64,000 bases of DNA from Allomuricauda ruestringensis DSM 13258 (GTDB lineage: Bacteria > Bacteroidota > Bacteroidia > Flavobacteriales > Flavobacteriaceae): positions 3,588,501 to 3,652,500 of the forward strand of contig NC_015945.1 of NCBI RefSeq assembly GCF_000224085.1. The letters run 5' to 3'. Shown here piece by piece: positions 26,248 through 33,895 of the stretch; position 1 is the stretch's first letter; each line of letters begins with the position of its first letter. Position numbers and translations under genes: made by a program. The notes beneath the pieces are model-generated. The model was not told where the DNA came from. It did not search any database and worked only from the letters and a program-made list of their open reading frames with translations.

Positions 26248-27279
26248 ATGCAAGGTCCAAGGACATACCGGTTTTCCTTCCTGCTGTTGATACTGGCATT
26301 GATACTATCCTGTCTCCTCAACATTAGTTCGGGCTCGGTTTCCATTCCATTTGCAGATGTGTTGTCCACTTTGTTTGGCGAAACCCCTGAAGTTGCATCT
26401 TGGGAATACATTATCTGGGATTATCGGGTTCCCAAGGCGTTTACCTCCATTTTGGTAGGCGGTGGGCTTTCCTCAAGTGGGCTTTTAATGCAAACCTTGT
26501 TCAGGAATCCATTGGCTGGTCCGTTTGTGCTGGGAATTAGTTCTGGAGCCAGTCTGGGTGCCGCTTTACTTTTGATGGGCGCCTCGTTGTTGGCAGGCTA
26601 CACTTCCTTTTCTTTTTTGGGTGATGTTTCCCTGGCCATTGCTGCAAGTATTGGTAGTTTTTTGGTGCTCTTGGTTGTTATGGTTGTCGCTCAACGTGTA
26701 AAAGATACCATGGCTTTGTTGATCATTGGACTGATGTTCGGAAGCATCACCTCCGCCATTGTAAGTGTATTGGCTTATTTTTCAAGTGCCGAAAACCTGC
26801 AACGTTTTATCTTTTGGTCCTTTGGAAGTGTGGGCAACCTTTCAACAGGGCAGTTACTTTTATTGCTTGTAATCGTTGCCTTGGGAATTTTGCTCAGCAT
26901 ACTTTCCATAAAATCGTTGAACGCCTTTCTTTTAGGGGAACACTATGCACAAAGTTTGGGAGTTTCCTTAAAAAAATCCAGATTGACCATAATTATCGCT
27001 ACGGGACTGTTAGCAGGAGGTATAACCGCATTTGCAGGGCCCATTGCTTTTGTTGGACTGGCCGTACCACACCTAACCCGCCAGATTTTTGATACAATGG
27101 AACACAAGGTTCTGATTCCCGCCGTAATGCTCTATGGCGCCATTTTAATGCTCCTTTGCGATACTTTGGCGCAGTTGCCCAATTCAGCTAGCGTGTTGCC
27201 GATTAATGCCATCACATCCTTGGTTGGGGCCCCTGTAGTGATATGGCTCTTGGTGCGTAAACGAAAAATGATGTTCTAA
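26248..27279 (+). CDS. btuC: FecCD/BtuC-family ABC permease
   Basis: 343 residues with about ten membrane helices. Family blocks: WDYRVPKAFTSILVGGGLS near the N-terminus, QTLFRNPLAGPFVLGISSGA, and the coupling-helix region GVSLKKSRL with GPIAFVGLAVPHLTRQ near the C-terminus. It is the inner-membrane channel of a cobalamin/iron-chelate importer. It starts directly at the end of btuF, and its stop overlaps the btuD start by one base, so the three are translationally linked. Confidence 0.92.
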   Translation: MQGPRTYRFSFLLLILALILSCLLNISSGSVSIPFADVLSTLFGETPEVASWEYIIWDYRVPKAFTSILVGGGLSSSGLLMQTLFRNPLAGPFVLGISSGASLGAALLLMGASLLAGYTSFSFLGDVSLAIAASIGSFLVLLVVMVVAQRVKDTMALLIIGLMFGSITSAIVSVLAYFSSAENLQRFIFWSFGSVGNLSTGQLLLLLVIVALGILLSILSIKSLNAFLLGEHYAQSLGVSLKKSRLTIIIATGLLAGGITAFAGPIAFVGLAVPHLTRQIFDTMEHKVLIPAVMLYGAILMLLCDTLAQLPNSASVLPINAITSLVGAPVVIWLLVRKRKMMF

Positions 27280-28058
27280 TGGCCAGTAACAACACAAACA
27301 TACTGTCTGTTAAAAATTTGGCCATTGGGTACGAGTCAAAAAATGTTGCGGAGCATATTAATTTTGATTTGGATACCGGAATGTTGTGCGGGGTCGTGGG
27401 TATCAACGGGATAGGAAAATCGACTTTGTTGCGCACTTTGGGAGGATTTCAACCCAAATTGTCTGGAAACATCCTGTTGAACGGACAGAACATTGAAAAA
27501 TATACCTCATCCACCCTATCCAAGGAGCTTAGTGTGGTCTTGACCGAGCAACCTGCCTCCAAAAACCTGACCGTACAAGAGTTAATTGCCTTGGGAAGAC
27601 AACCCTATACCAATTGGTTGGGAACCTTGACGAAAAAAGACAAACAACAGATTGAAGATAGTTTGGATGCCTTTTTATTGAAGGAACTTCGTAACCGTAA
27701 ATGTCACGAACTCAGCGACGGACAATTACAACGGGTTCTCGTAGCGCGGGCCATGGCACAGGACACCGCTTTGATTTTGTTGGATGAACCAACCACCCAT
27801 TTGGACCTCTATCACAAAGTGCAAATCCTGAAAATGCTTCAAGAATTGGCACACGATAAACAGAAAACCATCCTGTTCACCACCCACGAAATTGAACTGG
27901 CCATTCAGTTATGTGACCGCATATTGATTCTGGACGGAAAAGACCATCCTTTCGGAGACCCTTGTCAATTGATTGAGCAAAAACATTTTGACCGTTTGTT
28001 TCCATCGGAAATGGTACAGTTTGATGCCAAAACAGGTTCGTTTAAGGTGAATAAGTAA
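27279..28058 (+). CDS. btuD: ABC transporter ATP-binding protein, BtuD/FecE type
   Basis: 259 residues. Walker A GINGIGKST (41-49), Q-loop in VLTEQPASKN, signature LSDGQLQRVLVARAMAQD, Walker B ALILLDEPTTHLDL, switch His in FTTHE. The signature has D in place of the second S of LSGGQ. It powers the importer formed with the preceding permease. Third gene of the btuFCD-like operon; no terminator hairpin is obvious after it, and the next 300 bases are repeat array. Confidence 0.93.
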   Translation: MASNNTNILSVKNLAIGYESKNVAEHINFDLDTGMLCGVVGINGIGKSTLLRTLGGFQPKLSGNILLNGQNIEKYTSSTLSKELSVVLTEQPASKNLTVQELIALGRQPYTNWLGTLTKKDKQQIEDSLDAFLLKELRNRKCHELSDGQLQRVLVARAMAQDTALILLDEPTTHLDLYHKVQILKMLQELAHDKQKTILFTTHEIELAIQLCDRILILDGKDHPFGDPCQLIEQKHFDRLFPSEMVQFDAKTGSFKVNK

Positions 28059-28079
28059 ATTTAGAACCGATAGAAATCC

Positions 28080-28290
28080 CGTCAGCTCAAGTTCAAGTGT
28101 AAAGGGAAGAGAACCAAGACCCAAGAGACAAAACTCCATGCATCGTGCTTCGGACATCCGACCTATGGACTAAGTTATTGGGTTATTCATTTGTTCAGTT
28201 ATTCAGTTACTGCGGACTGTCAACTGCTACTGCTTACTGCGAACTGACATCGGACATCTGACATCGGACAAGCTCAGCATTCATCTGCAT
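28080..28290. repeat. Degenerate 7/8-bp-period array R5
   Basis: Same vocabulary as R1-R4 though no surface-lipoprotein gene is near: AGAGACAAAACTCC near 28120, TTATTCAGTTACTGCGGACT near 28195, ACTGCTACTGCTTACTGCG near 28220 and CGGACATCTGACATCGGACA near 28253. Downstream, GATCTCTGCTTTCGCAGAAA (28316-28335) is a small hairpin repeat next to the rmuC promoter. Confidence 0.7.
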
Positions 28291-28343
28291 TCCAAATTTC
28301 AACATTTATTTTGTGGATCTCTGCTTTCGCAGAAATGACATTT

Positions 28344-28351
28344 TATCTTTG
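28344..28351 (+). promoter_or_regulatory. -7 promoter box TATCTTTG before rmuC
   Basis: TAnnTTTG match 34 bases before the ATG at 28386. It lies after the ATG at 28311 of the longest open frame, so the shorter protein is preferred. Confidence 0.55.
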
Positions 28352-28385
28352 TAATCCTTTATCTTTATCCTTCAGAAACTTTTTC

Positions 28386-29720
28386 ATGAGCACGGAACTT
28401 ATCTATGTTATTATTGGCATCATCACATTGGTCGTTGGGCTTTTTGCGGGCATGTACATTCAAAAACTAAAAACCAAATCCACCGAAAGTGTTTGGGGCG
28501 AGAGGGAACAACAATTTAACGCTACCATCAAATCCTTGAACGATAAATTATTGCAAAGCGACGAGGAGCAAAAACAACTCCAGCACGAAAAAGAACAACA
28601 AAGCAATCAATTGGTTCGCTACCAAGCAGACTTGGAAAACCTTCAGCTCAAAAACAAAGAGCAAAAGGAAGAGGTTGAAAAGCTACAGGAAAAGTTCACC
28701 AAGGAATTTGAAAACTTGGCCAATAAGATTTTGGACGAAAAAAGCGAAAAATTCACCAAAAGCAACAAAGAGAACATTGAAAATATCCTGACTCCCCTCA
28801 ACAAAAAAATAAAAGAGTTTGAGGAGAAAGTAGAGAAATCACAAAAGGAAAACATTAGTATTCACTCTGCTTTAAAAGAGCAATTGCTCACCTTACAGAC
28901 CCAAAACCTTAAAATAACCCAAGAGGCCGAAAACCTAACAAAAGCCCTAAAAGGAGATAGTAAAATGCAGGGAAATTGGGGGGAATTGGTTTTGGAACGC
29001 GTTTTGGAAAAATCTGGTTTGGAGAAAGATAGAGAATACAGCGTACAACAAAGCTTTAAGCGCACGGATGGCACAAGAGTTTTGCCCGATGTTATTATTC
29101 ACTTACCCGACGGCAAAAAAATGGTGGTGGATTCCAAGGTTTCCTTAACCGATTATGAACGCTACACCAATGCCGAAGAAGAGGATAGACCCAAATTCCT
29201 AAAGGACCATATCAACTCCTTGCGCAGACACGTGGAACAGCTTTCGGCTAAAAAATACGAAGACCTCTACGAAATGGAAAGTCCTGATTTTGTTTTGATG
29301 TTCGTACCGATTGAACCTGCATTTGCAGTTGCCATAAATGAAGATGTATCACTGTACAATAAAGCTTTTGAGCAAAATATCGTTATTGTTACACCTTCTA
29401 CCCTATTGGCCACGCTACGCACCATTGATTCTATGTGGAGTAACGAAAAACAGCAAAGAAACGCCATGGAAATTGCAAGACAAGCTGGAGGCTTATACGA
29501 CAAATTTGTTGGTTTGATAAATGACTTGGATTCGGTTGGAAAAAGCATTAAAAAGTCTCAAGATTTTTATGTTGGAGCCATGAAAAAGCTTTCTGAAGGA
29601 GATGGAAATTTGGTTAGAAGAGTTGAAAAGCTAAAGAAAATGGGAGCCAAGGCCAAAAAGGATATGCCTGAGAATTATTTAAAGCGTGCCCAAAAAGACG
29701 ATTTTGAAGAACTAAATTAG
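28386..29720 (+). CDS. rmuC: DNA recombination protein RmuC homologue
   Basis: 444 residues from the ATG at 28386. One N-terminal membrane segment (LIYVIIGIITLVVGLFAGMY), a long coiled coil (about 35-190, rich in E, K, Q and L) and the RmuC nuclease-like core: GDSKMQGNWGELVLERVLE, VLPDVIIHLPDGKKMVVDSKVSL, and VIVTPSTLLATLRTI. The D-x-K type core belongs to the PD-(D/E)XK group. The family limits inversions at short inverted repeats in E. coli, which is interesting in a genome so rich in such repeats. Confidence 0.92.
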   Translation: MSTELIYVIIGIITLVVGLFAGMYIQKLKTKSTESVWGEREQQFNATIKSLNDKLLQSDEEQKQLQHEKEQQSNQLVRYQADLENLQLKNKEQKEEVEKLQEKFTKEFENLANKILDEKSEKFTKSNKENIENILTPLNKKIKEFEEKVEKSQKENISIHSALKEQLLTLQTQNLKITQEAENLTKALKGDSKMQGNWGELVLERVLEKSGLEKDREYSVQQSFKRTDGTRVLPDVIIHLPDGKKMVVDSKVSLTDYERYTNAEEEDRPKFLKDHINSLRRHVEQLSAKKYEDLYEMESPDFVLMFVPIEPAFAVAINEDVSLYNKAFEQNIVIVTPSTLLATLRTIDSMWSNEKQQRNAMEIARQAGGLYDKFVGLINDLDSVGKSIKKSQDFYVGAMKKLSEGDGNLVRRVEKLKKMGAKAKKDMPENYLKRAQKDDFEELN

Positions 29721-29732
29721 AGAACACTAGCT

Positions 29733-30098
29733 ATGAAAAAATTCCTGACCATTTTCACCACTGCCATTATAGTTGGCGTTGTGGGCTATTTTGCTTTTAT
29801 CTATTACGTGCCCTACAGTGAGGGTTATCGTTCAGGGGAACTCATCAAATTCAGCAGAAAAGGGGTTTTGGTCAAAACTTGGGAAGGGCAAATTAGCCAA
29901 GGTTTGTCTGGCACAAACGTATTTTCGTTTTCGGTGGAAGATGGCGAAAAGGAAATCATTGAAAAAATGAAAGAGTTCCAAGGGCAGTACATCAAGGTCA
30001 CCTACAAGGAACGCTACGCCACCTTTTTCTGGCTGGGCGACACCAAATATTTTATCACAGAAGTCAAATCTGAAAAATCACCGATTTTCAGAAATTAA
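29733..30098 (+). CDS. Small membrane-anchored conserved protein, function unknown
   Basis: 121 residues. One N-terminal membrane helix (about 3-25, ending FAFIYYVPYSEG), then a small soluble domain with GELIKFSRKGVLVKTWEG and FFWLGDTKYFITEV. It starts 12 bases after rmuC and is probably co-transcribed. I know the type from flavobacteria only as an uncharacterised short protein. Labels such as 6-phosphogluconate dehydrogenase that may be attached to it are not supported, since there is no nucleotide-binding fold. Confidence 0.75.
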   Translation: MKKFLTIFTTAIIVGVVGYFAFIYYVPYSEGYRSGELIKFSRKGVLVKTWEGQISQGLSGTNVFSFSVEDGEKEIIEKMKEFQGQYIKVTYKERYATFFWLGDTKYFITEVKSEKSPIFRN

Positions 30099-30381
30099 TC
30101 CACACACCCCTAGCCCCTCTTTTTAGAGGGGAAAATAAACTCGTCTTGAATTGCTAGATCCAAGCGGAAATTTAAGATTTTGTGCCCAGTTGAAGACTTT
30201 TTTGAGTTAGGGCCGAGCGTATAAAAAGGTTTTGCAAACCTTTTTAGCGAAGGAGCCAGCTTGTCGCGTTGGGAGCTACGGAAGGATAACCCGCCTGCCG
30301 GCAGGAAAGCTAAAAAATGGGTGTAAAAGATAAATTTGCAACGGATTTGGACAACTCAAGATGAGTTCAATAACTTCCCTC
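30099..30381. repeat. Intergenic region with small palindromes
   Basis: No gene. Hairpin CCCCTCT/AGAGGGG at 30114-30131, CCTGCCGGCAGG-type palindrome at 30294-30305, and at 30375-30392 CCCTCCT/AGGAGGG, which runs into the 3' end of the DUF559 gene. AT-rich otherwise. Confidence 0.5.
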
Positions 30382-30780
30382 CTAAGAAGGAGGGATTGAG
30401 GGAGGTGTATTTCCGTTCGCTTCAAACTGAAAAATATAATCCTCTATCGCTCGTAAAACATTATCCATATCGTTTAAAACTTGAGCATCCGAAAATCGAA
30501 GTACGTGAATACCTAGTTCGTTTAACCGTTGCGTTTTTTTAACATCTTTCTCCCAAACCTCAAGAATTTCATGGGAATACCCATTCACTTCAATGGCGAG
30601 TTGTAACTTATTGCAAAAGAAATCCACTATGTATTCATCAATAGGTTTTTGTCTGTGAAAATCGTATCCATGCATTTGGTCACGCTTTAGTTTCTGCCAC
30701 AGAGTAACTTCAGCTTTTGTAGCATTATTTCGTAATTGCCTGGCCAACTCTTTTAGCTTTGGATTATATTTGATAATCAT
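30382..30780 (-). CDS. DUF559-family endonuclease-like protein
   Basis: 132 residues of the DUF559 / Vsr-MutH-like PD-(D/E)XK group. Core blocks: LRNNATKAEVTLWQKLKRDQ near the N-terminus, GYDFHRQKPIDEYIVDFFC with the catalytic Asp, and LAIEVNGYSHE with the E-x-N/K-type position, then ELGIHVLRFSDAQVL. The last residues (NTPPSIPPS) and the stop are encoded by a GC-rich dispersed repeat (CTCCCTC/GGAGGG words, 30375-30405). It stands alone between repeat DNA and a thioesterase gene. The function of the family is not established; a link to DNA repair or to the repeat itself is possible. Confidence 0.82.
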   Translation of the reverse strand: MIIKYNPKLKELARQLRNNATKAEVTLWQKLKRDQMHGYDFHRQKPIDEYIVDFFCNKLQLAIEVNGYSHEILEVWEKDVKKTQRLNELGIHVLRFSDAQVLNDMDNVLRAIEDYIFQFEANGNTPPSIPPS

Positions 30781-30840
30781 TTTGTACGTCTGTTATTCCT
30801 TTTTGGTAAGGGATTTATTTTATAAAAACCCCAACAAAAT

Positions 30841-31386
30841 ATGAAGAAATTCAAATCATCCAGAGAAAGTAGAGTTTCCATCACCGAACTTATGCTCCCA
30901 TCCCATTCCAATTTTGGCGGCAAGGTACATGGGGGGCATATTCTCAACCTAATGGACCAAATTGCTTTTGCCTGCGCGTCCAAACATTCACAAAGTTACT
31001 GCGTGACCGCTTCGGTGAATCGAGTGGATTTCCTAAATCCAATTGAGGTTGGAGAACTGGCTACACTAAAAGCATCCATCAACTACACAGGAAAAACTTC
31101 CATGGTGGTCGGGGTACGGGTAGAATCGGAAAATGTGACCACGGGAGAAGTAAAGCATTGCAATTCATCCTATTTTACCATGGTGGCCAAGGGCAAGGAC
31201 GGTAAAAACAAGTTAGTTCCCGGCCTTATTTTGAAAACCAAACAGGATATTCGCCGATTTGCACGCAGCAAGGAACGCAAACAATCTGCTTTTAAACGAG
31301 ATAGCAAGTACGAATCCAACAACTTTAAAGTGAACGAATACCTGGAGTTTCTAAAGGGTGAGAATGTTAAGATGGATTTTGATTAA
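30841..31386 (+). CDS. Acyl-CoA thioesterase, hotdog fold
   Basis: 181 residues. A single hotdog domain (about 10-130): the central helix carries GGKVHGGHILNLMDQIAFACA, typical of the YciA/cytosolic acyl-CoA hydrolase group, followed by TASVNRVDFLNPIEVGE and the long strand SMVVGVRVESEN. It hydrolyses acyl-CoA to free acid and CoA; the chain length is unknown. The C-terminal about 40 residues are basic. Its last 20 bases overlap the 3' end of the convergent pgl gene. Confidence 0.88.
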   Translation: MKKFKSSRESRVSITELMLPSHSNFGGKVHGGHILNLMDQIAFACASKHSQSYCVTASVNRVDFLNPIEVGELATLKASINYTGKTSMVVGVRVESENVTTGEVKHCNSSYFTMVAKGKDGKNKLVPGLILKTKQDIRRFARSKERKQSAFKRDSKYESNNFKVNEYLEFLKGENVKMDFD

Positions 31387-32092
31387 GTTTTGAAGCTGCC
31401 TCCTCATCCAAAAACCACACCAGATTGCCTGAGGCTGGGTTGACCAAAGATGCTGGGTACGCCTCGGAACCTTCGGTTCTTTCTACCACGGCCTCCACCT
31501 TTTCGGCTTTGGATGCGCCGGTGACCAAAAACGCAACTTCTTTGGCCGCATTGATAACTTTTCCGTTGATGGAAACTCGTTTCTGGCCCGAGTCGGGATG
31601 GGTCGCCACCACACAATGGTCTTCCGAATCCCACAATTCAATCTCATGAGGGAAAATGGATGCGGTGTGCCCATCATCACCCATACCCAAAATTACCAAA
31701 TCGAACTGGGGCACCTCCTCTACCCTATCCAAATCAATTTCTAAGAGATTCGCATAGCGCAATGCTTCTCCTTCAGGGTCCTTTTCGCCCAATATCCGGT
31801 TGATGTTTTCTTTGGGTACCTTTATTTTGGAAAAAAGGTGTTCCACCGTCATTTTATAGTTGCTTTCATCATCGGTCGGGGGCACACAACGTTCATCTCC
31901 CCAATAAAAATGCACTTTGTTCCAATCTACTTTGTCGGTAAAGTTTTCGGCCAATACATCAAAAACTATTTTTGGAGTACTCCCTCCCGACAACGCGACG
32001 TGAAAAGTATCTTTATTTTTCAACTGATCTACAAAATAGCCGGAGAATTGCTCAGCTACCTCTTGTTTATCTTTATATATTTTTAAATCCAT
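31367..32092 (-). CDS. pgl: 6-phosphogluconolactonase
   Basis: 241 residues, DevB/SOL type. HVALSGGSTPKIVFDVLAE near 32-50 is the phosphate-binding loop, HFYWGDERCVPP follows, and DLVILGMGDDGHTASIFP contains the catalytic His. Second step of the oxidative pentose phosphate pathway. It lies downstream of zwf on the same strand with 105 bases between, part of which is a perfect-phase 7-bp array. Tail-to-tail overlap with the thioesterase gene. Confidence 0.95.
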   Translation of the reverse strand: MDLKIYKDKQEVAEQFSGYFVDQLKNKDTFHVALSGGSTPKIVFDVLAENFTDKVDWNKVHFYWGDERCVPPTDDESNYKMTVEHLFSKIKVPKENINRILGEKDPEGEALRYANLLEIDLDRVEEVPQFDLVILGMGDDGHTASIFPHEIELWDSEDHCVVATHPDSGQKRVSINGKVINAAKEVAFLVTGASKAEKVEAVVERTEGSEAYPASLVNPASGNLVWFLDEEAASKLNQNPS

Positions 32093-32157
32093 ATAATTAA
32101 TTTTTTCTTCTCAACTGCTCTTTCTACTGTCCTCAAGATGACACTCGAAAGAAGAAT

Positions 32158-32192
32158 TGTTCATTGTCAATTGTTTATTGTTAATTGTTAAT
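32158..32192. repeat. Minimal 7-bp tandem array
   Basis: Five consecutive heptamers: TGTTCAT, TGTCAAT, TGTTTAT, TGTTAAT, TGTTAAT. It lies between zwf (stop at 32198) and pgl. This is the shortest and clearest case of the 7-bp periodicity seen in the longer arrays. Confidence 0.85.
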
Positions 32193-32197
32193 TGAAA

Positions 32198-33730
32198 CTA
32201 GCAAATCACACAATACCCAGGGTCGTCTGCCAAGTTTTCTGTTGGGTTGCGCCAGTAGCCATCATCATCAATCAAGTTATCCGCATTTTGTGGTCCCCAT
32301 GCACCTGCCGCGTAACCATACATGCGAACATCCTCACCACTTTTCCAGTAGTTCAAAATAGGGTCCACGAACTCCCAAGCCGCTTCAACCTCATCGGCAC
32401 GGGCATATAGTGTGGCATCTCCTTGCATGGCGTCCAATAACAAGCGTTCGTAGGCCTCCATCACATAAGTTTCGGCCAAGTTGGCATAGTAAAAATCCAA
32501 ATTGGCCCGCTCAACTTTAAAGCCCTGCCCAGGCACTTTTACCCCAAACTTGATCAAGATTCCTTCATCAGGCTGTATGCGGATAATCAATTTATTGTCC
32601 ATTTCCTGCATTTCGGAACCCTTAAAAATTTGGTGGTGCGGCTTTTTAAAGTGAATCACAATTTCTGTCACTTTGGTCGGCATGCGTTTCGCGGTCCTCA
32701 CATAAAAAGGAACGCCGTGCCAACGCCAGTTGTCCACATAAAATTTTACCGCCGCATAGGTTTCTGTAGTGGAATTCGGGTCAACCCCATCTTCCTCACG
32801 ATAACCTTTCACTTTATTGCCCCCAACATTAGATGACACATACTGGGCGCGGATGGTATTTTCAAACAGTTCCTTTTCGTCCGTCATTATCCGTAAAGAC
32901 TTTAATGCTTTCACCTTCTCGTTTCGGATTTCCTCTGCATCTGCTCCAATCGGTGGCTCCATTACTACCAACGAAACAATTTGCAGCAAGTGGTTTTGGA
33001 ACATATCCCGCAAAGCACCGGACTTGTCATAATACCCTCCACGTTTTTCAACACCTACACTTTCTGCATTGGTAATCTCTACATGTTGAATGTAATTACG
33101 GTTCCAAAGGGGTTCAAAAATACTGTTGGAGAAACGGGTCACCAAAAGGTTTTGAACGGTTTCCTTGCCCAAATAATGGTCGATTCGGTATATCTGATGC
33201 TCCTTAAAATACTTGTGAAGCCCTTTGTTCAACTCTTGGGCGGTCTCCAAACTGTAACCGAAAGGTTTTTCCACAATCAAGCGTTTCCAACCGTTGTTTT
33301 GGGTGTTCATACCTGCGTTGGACAGGTTTTGCGATATTGTTTCGTAAAGCGTGGGTGGTGTGGATAGGTAATAAATAATATTTCCAGAAGTGTTGTACTC
33401 TTCTTTTAGCGTTTCCACCCGCTTACGCAGGCCGCTATAATCGGTATCGTAGCTATCGCCCAAATCCTCGTAATAAAGCATGTTAGCAAAGCTTTTTACC
33501 TTGCTTGCTTTCAAGTCCTTCGTTTTTTCTTTTAAATAATCACTTTCATACACCACACGGTCCCGAAATGCCTCATCGGTCAGATTGCTACGGCTCACCC
33601 CTAGCACCACAAAATTTTCGGGCAACTGGGCGGCCAAATATAGATTGAACAAGGATGGCATTAGTTTTCTTGCTGTCAAATCACCCGATGCCCCAAAAAT
33701 CACGAGCATCTGATTATCTGTCTTTTTCAT
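32198..33730 (-). CDS. zwf: Glucose-6-phosphate 1-dehydrogenase
   Basis: 510 residues, normal length. N-terminal nucleotide-binding IFGASGDLTARKLMPSLF (12-29), then the active-site segment RIDHYLGKETVQNLL with the catalytic His and the substrate-binding Lys, and EKPFG before it. First step of the oxidative pentose phosphate pathway, making 6-phosphogluconolactone and NAD(P)H. zwf and pgl run leftwards; gnd starts 165 bases away in the other direction, so the three enzymes probably share one control region. Confidence 0.97.
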   Translation of the reverse strand: MKKTDNQMLVIFGASGDLTARKLMPSLFNLYLAAQLPENFVVLGVSRSNLTDEAFRDRVVYESDYLKEKTKDLKASKVKSFANMLYYEDLGDSYDTDYSGLRKRVETLKEEYNTSGNIIYYLSTPPTLYETISQNLSNAGMNTQNNGWKRLIVEKPFGYSLETAQELNKGLHKYFKEHQIYRIDHYLGKETVQNLLVTRFSNSIFEPLWNRNYIQHVEITNAESVGVEKRGGYYDKSGALRDMFQNHLLQIVSLVVMEPPIGADAEEIRNEKVKALKSLRIMTDEKELFENTIRAQYVSSNVGGNKVKGYREEDGVDPNSTTETYAAVKFYVDNWRWHGVPFYVRTAKRMPTKVTEIVIHFKKPHHQIFKGSEMQEMDNKLIIRIQPDEGILIKFGVKVPGQGFKVERANLDFYYANLAETYVMEAYERLLLDAMQGDATLYARADEVEAAWEFVDPILNYWKSGEDVRMYGYAAGAWGPQNADNLIDDDGYWRNPTENLADDPGYCVIC

Positions 33731-33794
33731 AGTATTTTCGGTTTCTGGCAGATTGTGCTCTTCTTGACACCATTCATTTTTAATAAGGAGTCAT

Positions 33795-33802
33795 TATCTT
33801 TG
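33795..33802 (+). promoter_or_regulatory. -7 promoter box TATCTTTG before gnd
   Basis: TAnnTTTG match about 94 bases before the ATG at 33896, leaving a leader of about 85 bases that has no recognised structure. Located in the divergent zwf/gnd gap. Confidence 0.5.
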
Positions 33803-33895
33803 AGCATCACGAATATAAGGTTTATTTTAGGTTCGTAATTCAATAAATCACAACCTCAAGGTTGTATCAACACCAAAGAAGAAGAAAAATATATA

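Noticed and set aside
29733..30098. 6-phosphogluconate dehydrogenase identity for the small gene after rmuC
   Set aside because: 121 residues with a membrane anchor and no Rossmann motif. The true enzyme is at 33896-35305.
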